This document shows positions 7,918 to 13,233 of a stretch of 13,233 nt of DNA, in pieces (positions within the stretch are counted from its first letter, which is position 1; each line of letters begins with the position of its first letter). The DNA is from Fimbriimonadales bacterium (GTDB lineage: Bacteria; Armatimonadota; Fimbriimonadia; Fimbriimonadales; Fimbriimonadaceae). Made by a program: the position numbers and the translations under genes. The DNA is taken from NCBI GenBank assembly GCA_026392145.1, contig JAPLCS010000359.1:6792-20024 (forward strand). Direction: 5' to 3'. The notes below the pieces were generated by a model. That model had not been told where the DNA came from, did no database searches, and saw only the letters and a list, made by a program, of their open reading frames with translations.

Positions 7918-9303
7918 TTATCTTCTCATCTGGTTGTTGCTCGGGGTATTACCTGCGGTAGCACCCTGAGCCGTGGCGAGCATCTTCTTCAGTTCTTCCA
8001 CGTTTCCACATCGTGACATTATTTCTTCCAACGTGACCCAACCCTTCAAATAGAGATCACGAAGGCACTGGTCCATCGTGAACATACCCATATTAGCAGA
8101 GGTTTGAATCATCGAGGTAATTTGGTGACTTTTTCCTTCTCGGATGAGGTTTCGGATAGCCGAAGAAGCAATCATGACTTCGTTAGCTGGCACCCGTCCC
8201 TTCCCACTCGCATGCGGAAGAAGTTGCTGCGAAATAATCGCAACCAAGTTGTTAGAAAGCTGAACTCGAATCTGTTCTTGCTGTCCAGGAGGGAAAACGT
8301 CAATCATCCGGTCAACAGACTCGGCTGCGTTGTTTGTGTGGAGAGTTCCAAACACCAAGTGCCCCGTTTCCGCAGCTGTAACCGCAAGAGCAATAGTGTC
8401 CATATCCCGCATTTCACCGACGAGCAGGATGTCCGGGTCTTCCCGAAGACAAGCCTTCAAAGCATTAGCAAAGCTCTTTGTATCCATTCCCAACTCACGC
8501 TGGTTGATAACACAAAGCTTGTGCTCGTGCAAATATTCAATCGGATCCTCAATCGTGATAATGTGGTGCGCGTGATTAAGGTTAATGTGATTAATCATCG
8601 CCGCCAACGAAGTTGACTTTCCAGAACCTGTTGGACCTGTAACAAGAATCAATCCTCTTGGCTTCTCGGTCAATCCTTTCAAAATCAAAGGAAGTTTGAG
8701 TTCTTCAACGGTAGGAATGCGAGTAGAAATCAATCGGAACGCTGCCGCAAGAGAACCCTTATCTCGGTACAAGTTCACCCGAAATCTCGAACGAGCAGTC
8801 GGTCCGCCTTGAACTCTCTGATAAAAAGGAACCGGAAGCGAATAGGAGAAGTCGAGCTCGTAGGTAGTTTCAAATCGTTGAATTTGATCATCCGAGATGA
8901 TTTCATAAAGCATTCGCTGAATGTTCTCAGGGACAAACTCATCGTAATTAAGACGCTTCAACTTACCATCGTGCCGAACGACTGGAGGCGATTGCTGGCA
9001 GATGTGCAAGTCCGAAGCATTAATGTCACAAACAATGTTCAGCAGCTCATCAATGTGCAAGTCATCGGTAGTCTTCTTTGGTCCAAGCGGCTTTTCGTCT
9101 GCAGGAATACCACTAATAGTCACCCTTCTTGACATCCAGTCGTCCATAGAGCCCGGGGCGACGGCTCCGGCAGCTCCTGGAATACTCACACCAGCAGCAC
9201 CAGGTTGGCTCGCACCTGGCTGACCAGGCATAGGAGGACGACCAGGCATTTGCCCTTGTGGATTCTGACCTTGTGGATTTTGTCTGAGTGGATCGTTTTG
9301 CAT
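7918..9303 (-). CDS. pilT: Pilus retraction ATPase PilT with Pro/Gly/Gln-rich N-terminal tail
   Basis: Hexameric cytoplasmic ATPase that depolymerises the pilus at the PilC platform. On the 461-residue product: PAS-like N-domain with SRFRVN at 172-177; Walker A GPTGSGKS at 223-230; Asp box IITIEDPIEY at 248-257; Walker B region DPDILLVGEMRD at 289-300; His box TGHLVFGTLHTN at 313-324; and AIRNLIREGK at 382-391, the C-terminal motif that separates PilT from PilB. The first 55 or so residues are an added low-complexity tail (QNPQGQNPQGQ, then PGQPGASQPG and Ala/Gly/Pro stretches), which explains the excess over the usual 340-380. The C-terminal end (about 447-461) is also polar and probably disordered. 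Start ATG 9303 is 23 nt after the pilB stop and has no clear Shine-Dalgarno sequence; an internal ATG at 9249 is possible but also weakly supported. Followed by pilC after 25 nt. Confidence 0.96.
   Translation of the reverse strand: MQNDPLRQNPQGQNPQGQMPGRPPMPGQPGASQPGAAGVSIPGAAGAVAPGSMDDWMSRRVTISGIPADEKPLGPKKTTDDLHIDELLNIVCDINASDLHICQQSPPVVRHDGKLKRLNYDEFVPENIQRMLYEIISDDQIQRFETTYELDFSYSLPVPFYQRVQGGPTARSRFRVNLYRDKGSLAAAFRLISTRIPTVEELKLPLILKGLTEKPRGLILVTGPTGSGKSTSLAAMINHINLNHAHHIITIEDPIEYLHEHKLCVINQRELGMDTKSFANALKACLREDPDILLVGEMRDMDTIALAVTAAETGHLVFGTLHTNNAAESVDRMIDVFPPGQQEQIRVQLSNNLVAIISQQLLPHASGKGRVPANEVMIASSAIRNLIREGKSHQITSMIQTSANMGMFTMDQCLRDLYLKGWVTLEEIMSRCGNVEELKKMLATAQGATAGNTPSNNQMRR
9254..9279 (-). 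repeat. 15-nt tandem repeat coding for QNPQG in the PilT tail
   Basis: The 11-nt core CCTTGTGGATT occurs at 9254-9264 and again at 9269-9279 on the plus strand, a 15-nt period that encodes QNPQG twice. A second short direct repeat, GACCAGGCAT, is at 9222-9231 and 9240-9249 with an 18-nt period. Both keep the reading frame, so copy changes would lengthen or shorten the tail without a frameshift. Confidence 0.7.
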
Positions 9304-9326
9304 TTCTGTACTTTGTTGCCTCGTTG

Positions 9327-11093
9327 TTAGTAACCTGCGGTGAAGACGACCCGCATAACTTCTTCAGGAGTAGTGATGCCCATAAGAACCTTTTCCAAAC
9401 CATCTTCTCGAAGTTCTTTCATTCCATTTGCCTTCGATGCTTCCTTAATATCATTGAGAGGCGCACGGCGAACAATAAGTTCCGCAATTTCTGCATTAAG
9501 TGTCATCAATTCGTGGAAACCAGTTCGACCTCGATAGCCAGTCATCCGGTTATTATCATGTGGAATTCCGCGATAGAGTTGCACTAAAGCGTCTGGGTCA
9601 GTGACATTAAATCCGAATCGTCGAAGATCCATCTGAGGAACTTCATAGCTTTCCTTGTGATCTGCATCTATTCGTCGACCAAGTCGTTGAGCCAAAACAC
9701 CAATAACGGTGGCTGCAATAAGATACGGCTCAACACCCATGTCGACAAGTCGGAGGGTTGCAGAAGGAGCATCGTTCGTGTGAAGCGTCGAAAGCACCAA
9801 GTGTCCCGTAAGCGAGGACTCAATTGCAATTTCAGCCGTTTCAAGGTCCCGCATTTCACCAACCATGATGATGTCAGGGTCTTGTCGCAGATAAGCACGA
9901 AGAGCAGTCGCAAAGGTCAGACCTGCTTTCTTGTTCATCTGAACCTGTGAAATACCGTTGAGCTGGTATTCAATCGGGTCTTCAGCAGTGATAATGTTCA
10001 CGCCGACGGTGTTTAGTTTATTGAGAACCGAATACTGAGTAGTCGTCTTTCCAGAACCCGTAGGACCTGTACAGAGGAACATTCCGTTCGGCTGACTAAC
10101 AAGCTCTTCAATCTTAAGCTGGTGAGCTTCGGTAAATCCAATCTTTTCCAGACCAATTTGAACCGAAGTCTTATCGAGAATCCGCATAACGATTTTCTCG
10201 CCAAACGGAGTCGGAATCGAGCTAACCCGAAGGTCAATTTCCTTTTCCTGATACTTAACCTCAATACGACCGTCTTGAGGAATCCGTCGTTCCGCAATAT
10301 TCATGTCCGCCATGATTTTATAGCGGCTGATAAGCGGAGCCATAAGGTTTCTTGGAACTGTCATCGCTTCCATCAAAACGCCGTCAACCCGGTAACGAAC
10401 TCGAATTGCTCGCTGACCTGGTTCAATGTGGATGTCCGAAGCTCGGTCAGAAATTGCTTGCTGAATGATAGCGCTCGCGAGTTTGATAATCGGAGCCGCA
10501 TCCGCTGCAGCTGCATCATCTTCTCGTCCACCTTCATCTTCACCGCCGCCGTCTCGGTCTTGCTTAACCCGAGCTTCCGCCATAATCTGGGCGAAATTTG
10601 CACTTGGAGCAGGAGCAGCCGCTTTCGCGGGAGCCGCATCAGATTCTTTCTTAACCTGACCACCACCGTAGTACTTCACAATGGCGTCTTCGATCGCACC
10701 CTTAACGGCGAGAACAGGCACAACTCGACAACCTGAAGCAACTCGAAGGTCATCAATAGCAGCAACGTTGTTGGGATTACTCATCGCAACCCAAAGAGTT
10801 TGTCCATCCTTTCGAACTGGAATCGCAGAGTGGTTCTTAACAATTCGCTCGGGAACAATATTGAGTGCACTAGACTCAATTGTCATCCGGTCAAGATCAG
10901 CAAAACCTAAGCCAGCTTCCTGAGCTCGCGCTTCCCTGACCTCTCGTTCACCCGCAAAATTCAACTGGATGACGACTCTGTCAATGGGAGATTTGGTCTG
11001 CTGCGATACTTTTATCGCTTCTTCAGCTTGCTCCTTCTGGATATGTCCCTTTTTCAATAGGAACTCAAGCATGGGCATTCGCGGATTCGCCAT
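9327..11093 (-). CDS. pilB: Pilus extension ATPase PilB (GspE family) lacking the zinc tetracysteine motif
   Basis: Cytoplasmic hexameric ATPase that drives pilin polymerisation. Domains on the 588-residue product: N-terminal MshEN/GspE-N domain (about 1-145, with LLKKGHIQKEQAEEAI resembling the family's glycine-containing motif); a low-complexity linker rich in Ala, Asp and Gly (about 145-200); then the ATPase core. Motifs: ASDIHIEP (218-225); RVRYRVDG (231-238); Walker A GPTGSGKT (343-350); Asp box IITAEDPIEY (367-376); Walker B region DPDIIMVGEMRD (405-416); His box TGHLVLSTLHTN (429-440). The region from AQRLGRRIDADHKESY to GYRGRTGFHEL (468-529) aligns with the zinc-binding part of PilB/GspE, but the four cysteines are absent; only C122 and C341 exist in the protein. 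Start ATG 11093 is weakly preceded by GAGAG at about 9 nt. First gene of the apparent operon. Confidence 0.97.
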   Translation of the reverse strand: MANPRMPMLEFLLKKGHIQKEQAEEAIKVSQQTKSPIDRVVIQLNFAGEREVREARAQEAGLGFADLDRMTIESSALNIVPERIVKNHSAIPVRKDGQTLWVAMSNPNNVAAIDDLRVASGCRVVPVLAVKGAIEDAIVKYYGGGQVKKESDAAPAKAAAPAPSANFAQIMAEARVKQDRDGGGEDEGGREDDAAAADAAPIIKLASAIIQQAISDRASDIHIEPGQRAIRVRYRVDGVLMEAMTVPRNLMAPLISRYKIMADMNIAERRIPQDGRIEVKYQEKEIDLRVSSIPTPFGEKIVMRILDKTSVQIGLEKIGFTEAHQLKIEELVSQPNGMFLCTGPTGSGKTTTQYSVLNKLNTVGVNIITAEDPIEYQLNGISQVQMNKKAGLTFATALRAYLRQDPDIIMVGEMRDLETAEIAIESSLTGHLVLSTLHTNDAPSATLRLVDMGVEPYLIAATVIGVLAQRLGRRIDADHKESYEVPQMDLRRFGFNVTDPDALVQLYRGIPHDNNRMTGYRGRTGFHELMTLNAEIAELIVRRAPLNDIKEASKANGMKELREDGLEKVLMGITTPEEVMRVVFTAGY

Positions 11094-11142
11094 TTTTGTA
11101 AACTCTCAAGAAATCGACACTCATGACGAGTGCAATCTACGC

Positions 11143-11172
11143 ATTCTATCGCAACCGGGCATATAATTCCAA
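11143..11172 (-). promoter_or_regulatory. Candidate sigma70-type promoter for the pil operon
   Basis: On the minus strand TTGGAA (11167-11172; 4 of 6 match to TTGACA), an 18-nt spacer, then TAGAAT (11143-11148; 5 of 6 match to TATAAT). The predicted transcript start is near 11136, giving a leader of about 43 nt to pilB ATG 11093. It is the best pair I can see in the 208-nt gap, but single hexamer matches are weak evidence. Confidence 0.4.
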
Positions 11173-11243
11173 GCGACTGAGCCAGGAAGTGTATTAAAAG
11201 TTCCAAAAAATCGAAATAAATCCCAATTCATTGCGTATCACGT

Positions 11244-11276
11244 CCCAACAAACCAGCCCGGGCGTTGTTCCCAGGC
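11244..11276 (-). terminator. Weak candidate terminator after the sugar isomerase gene
   Basis: On the minus strand GCCTGGG (11270-11276) can pair with CCCGGGC (11256-11262) across a 7-nt loop, with one G-T pair. The tail TGGTTTGTTGGG is only moderately T-rich. It is in the right place to end the upstream gene, but the poor T-tract leaves it uncertain. Confidence 0.3.
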
Positions 11277-11301
11277 CGTCAAACATTAAAAAATGCGGCG
11301 A

Positions 11302-12048
11302 TTAACAGTAGCCCAGCGACTTAAAGTACTCAAAACTTCCCTTTACTGCATCAATCGGCGCCATCGGGCTTTCGTCCAATTCAATCGCACCAAACGGAAT
11401 ACCGTGAGAAGTTCCGAAAGCTAATCCGCCCTTCAAGTTCACAGTGCCTTCACCAGCCACAGTCCAACGCGGAGTTTTGGTCACATCCATATCCTTCAGG
11501 TGCAATGCTCCTACTCGACTGGAATACTGATCCAAAATGGCGACCTCATCCTCGCCACCTATTTTCACCCAAGCCATATCAACTTCAAAGCCAACAATTT
11601 CCGGGTCAGTCAATTCGGCAAGGTGGTACCATCCGCCCTTTCCGTCAATCTTAGCAAACTCGAAATCATGATTGTGATAGAGAAACTCAAATCCGGCCGC
11701 TCGAGCCTTGGAACCAGCCGCATTAAGGTCATCTGCAAACTTCTTAATCGAGTCCAAAGTTGCAAAAGTTTCATGAGGGACCCAAGGCACAATCAAAGTA
11801 TTGCTACCCAGCGTATGCATAACCTCAAACATCTCATCAGCACGCTCGTATTCCGCCAACATGTAGTGAGCACCGCTGGTCTTCAACCCGGCGTCATCAA
11901 GCATTGGCTTCCATTCCTGAACTGAGGCCGGAGTCAATCCCCCAAGCTCCACGTACTCAAGGCCGATTTTTCCAAGAGCTTTTAATGTTCCTGCCGTATC
12001 GGCAGCAAGTTCATTTCGAACGGTATACAACTGGACGGTGATTCGCAC
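11302..12048 (-). CDS. Sugar phosphate isomerase/epimerase-like TIM-barrel protein
   Basis: Soluble protein of 248 residues, no signal peptide or membrane segment. It fits the xylose-isomerase-like TIM-barrel family (AP endonuclease 2 superfamily). Features: N-terminal beta strand ITVQLYTVRNEL (3-14); EYVELGG (31-37); FLYHNHDFEF (122-131) with the HNH typical of this family; FEVDMAWV with D157; ALHLKDMD (181-188) with H183; and AIELDES (221-227) with E223. The acidic and His residues are the expected divalent-metal ligands, for a reaction that moves a carbonyl or inverts a sugar carbon. The substrate cannot be read from the sequence. Start is GTG at 12048; an ATAAT-like element sits only 5 nt upstream and no clear Shine-Dalgarno sequence is seen. 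It ends 208 nt before pilB and lies 68 nt after the TPR gene. A functional link to pili is not evident. Confidence 0.88.
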   Translation of the reverse strand: MRITVQLYTVRNELAADTAGTLKALGKIGLEYVELGGLTPASVQEWKPMLDDAGLKTSGAHYMLAEYERADEMFEVMHTLGSNTLIVPWVPHETFATLDSIKKFADDLNAAGSKARAAGFEFLYHNHDFEFAKIDGKGGWYHLAELTDPEIVGFEVDMAWVKIGGEDEVAILDQYSSRVGALHLKDMDVTKTPRWTVAGEGTVNLKGGLAFGTSHGIPFGAIELDESPMAPIDAVKGSFEYFKSLGYC

Positions 12049-12116
12049 ACCCTATTATGGTCACCGCAACAAACGAGATACTCTGTACAGACAAAAAACA
12101 AATAGTTCTCGGACAA

Positions 12117-13163
12117 TTAGAGTGAATCCGACGAAGATGAGCCGTTGGCGAACTCACTTCCACGCTTATATTCGTTCGTTAGTACTTGATCGATCCAACT
12201 GTGTTCTTCCATCCCAAGCACAGATTTTTTCATACTAATCTCAAAGGTGGCGACTTTCTCACGAGTCACATCAGCCATGTACATCAACATCCCATCTCGA
12301 ATTCCTCGAATAGTCACATAGCGAACCTTCAGCTGATATTCCATAGCAGTGACCGCCAAACAAGCACCAATGTAGCGACCGTGCTCACTCTTTGAAACGC
12401 TGTAGGTCAAAGTCAGTGAGTTATCCCTCGGGTTCTCTTCAATGTTGACGATATGCTTGGCAAGTTCGGTCCGACTACCAATCTGTTCAAGCAAGATACG
12501 ATCTCCAGTCGCGACTAAAGGTCCTGCATCCATGTTATTTTCAGGCTTGTCCAAACCTCTGCTAGCTTCTGGAGCATCAAAATTAGCGGCAGCACTATTT
12601 TCTATTCGAACCGCTGGAGGCGGTGTTGTCACAGCCGTTGGAGACTTAGATTCACCTTCGTTCTTGGGAGCAACAACGCGTTGAACAATCGTATCGGTTC
12701 TATTTCCAGAAGATGTCGAACCTGCCAGAAAAGCAATCGCTCCAATAGCAATTGCAGCAATTCCCGCAACTACGGCCAAAGCCACTGAACTCGAAATAAG
12801 CTTGCTATCTTTCGGATTTTGCATCCGATCAAGCGCAGATTGAGCACGCTTCAACTTGTTTTGAGCTGCCGATGAACTCTTATCCAAATCGTTTGCAAGC
12901 GAATACCACTCAATTGCCTGCGGAAACTCGGTGAGTTCGGAATGAATATCACCCATCATCAAGTGAGCTTCAACACTCTGCGGGAAAGACTTCAACAAAA
13001 CTAAGCAATAAGCCTTAGCCGCTGAGAACTCACCACGGACTCGAAGCAAATTGATTCGAGACATCTCAGTTTGAAACTGAGATAACGCCATCGTTACAGG
13101 ACCAGAACCCGCAACATGTGTCCCAGCGCTATTAGCTGCCGAGCCAGAAGAGCTAGAACCCAT
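12117..13163 (-). CDS. TPR protein with one transmembrane segment and unrecognised C-terminal domain
   Basis: Hypothetical membrane-anchored protein of 348 residues. Layout: Ser/Gly/Ala-rich N-terminus (1-25); a helical region of about two tetratricopeptide repeats (about 30-97: RGEFSAAKAYCLVLLKSFP, then SVEAHLMMGDIHSELTEFPQAIEWY); a helix to about 115; a transmembrane segment (about 125-148, Ala/Ile/Val-rich); a Pro/Ser/Ala-rich linker (150-215); a conserved-looking C-terminal region (about 220-330) that I do not recognise; and a Ser-rich tail. With no signal peptide, the likely topology is TPRs in the cytoplasm and the C-terminal domain outside. Start ATG 13163 has GGGGG (13169-13173) 5 nt upstream. 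The gene is followed after 68 nt by the sugar isomerase. TPR anchors often scaffold protein complexes, but a role in pilus assembly is only a neighbourhood guess. Confidence 0.85.
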   Translation of the reverse strand: MGSSSSGSAANSAGTHVAGSGPVTMALSQFQTEMSRINLLRVRGEFSAAKAYCLVLLKSFPQSVEAHLMMGDIHSELTEFPQAIEWYSLANDLDKSSSAAQNKLKRAQSALDRMQNPKDSKLISSSVALAVVAGIAAIAIGAIAFLAGSTSSGNRTDTIVQRVVAPKNEGESKSPTAVTTPPPAVRIENSAAANFDAPEASRGLDKPENNMDAGPLVATGDRILLEQIGSRTELAKHIVNIEENPRDNSLTLTYSVSKSEHGRYIGACLAVTAMEYQLKVRYVTIRGIRDGMLMYMADVTREKVATFEISMKKSVLGMEEHSWIDQVLTNEYKRGSEFANGSSSSDSL

Positions 13164-13233
13164 TTTTACCCCCTGTCATACGTCACTCACTACACAATTT
13201 CTTTTGCAGGTTTCACTTGCAAAGCGCCACAAA

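Noticed and set aside
10122..10736. Plus-strand ORF of 204 codons opposite pilB, and similar ones opposite pilT (8104-8616) and the 696-aa pseudopilin (3936-4316)
   Set aside because: They are antisense to strongly supported genes, have Arg/Asn/Ser-rich nonsense composition and match no family.
12083..12090. Palindrome CTGTACAG between the TPR and isomerase genes
   Set aside because: Eight bases only, without a T-tract or second copy; not enough to call an operator or terminator.
13203..13223. Inverted repeat TTTGCA...TGCAAA upstream of the TPR gene
   Set aside because: A 6-bp stem with a 9-nt loop in an AT-rich stretch at the window edge is expected by chance, and no promoter context is visible.
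1..13233. Type II secretion system instead of type IV pilus
   Set aside because: A clear PilT with AIRNLIREGK beside PilB indicates a retractable pilus; no GspC, GspD, GspK, GspL or GspM is present in the window.
1..13233. CRISPR arrays, tRNA/rRNA genes, transposases or phage genes
   Set aside because: Scanned for repeats, hairpins and recognisable proteins; nothing supports any of these.

Overview
All recognisable genes in this window lie on the minus strand, so the biological reading order runs from right to left. The core is a type IV pilus (T4P) assembly cluster in the order pilB (extension ATPase), pilT (retraction ATPase), pilC (inner-membrane platform), pilD (prepilin peptidase), followed by three prepilin-like proteins: one of about 300 residues, one of 696, and one of at least 756 that runs off the left edge. 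The presence of PilT next to PilB argues for a retractable T4P system and not a plain type II secretion system. No major-pilin-sized gene and no pilM/N/O/P/Q are present; these must be elsewhere if they exist.

Upstream (right) of pilB are two single genes. One is a sugar phosphate isomerase/epimerase-like TIM-barrel protein. The other, at the right edge, is a TPR protein with one membrane segment and an unrecognised C-terminal domain. Neither has an obvious mechanistic link to pili. The 208-nt gap before pilB holds a plausible promoter, so I infer that the pil operon starts there.

Within the operon the gaps are 23 nt (pilB-pilT), 25 nt (pilT-pilC), 66 nt (pilC-pilD), 174 nt (pilD to first pseudopilin), 24 nt and 32 nt. 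The 66-nt pilC-pilD gap contains a textbook intrinsic terminator, a 9-bp GC-rich stem followed by eight T, placed directly before the pilD ribosome binding site. Expression therefore probably steps down between the motor/platform genes and the peptidase/pseudopilin genes.

Organism: a bacterium of moderate GC content. The pilB-pilT-pilC order, the 'AIIFPVFSR' segment after the pseudopilin helix, and the very large pseudopilins remind me of Armatimonadota (Fimbriimonadia-like) or other Terrabacteria-type genomes. This is a family-resemblance guess and not a demonstrated placement. I see no mobile elements, tRNA, rRNA or CRISPR arrays, and no convincing plus-strand genes.

The system is familiar, but several members are atypical: PilB lacks the usual zinc-binding cysteines, PilD carries a long acidic insertion, PilT has a Pro/Gly/Gln-rich N-terminal tail, the pseudopilins are very large and share a short motif, and one pseudopilin carries a dockerin-like calcium loop.
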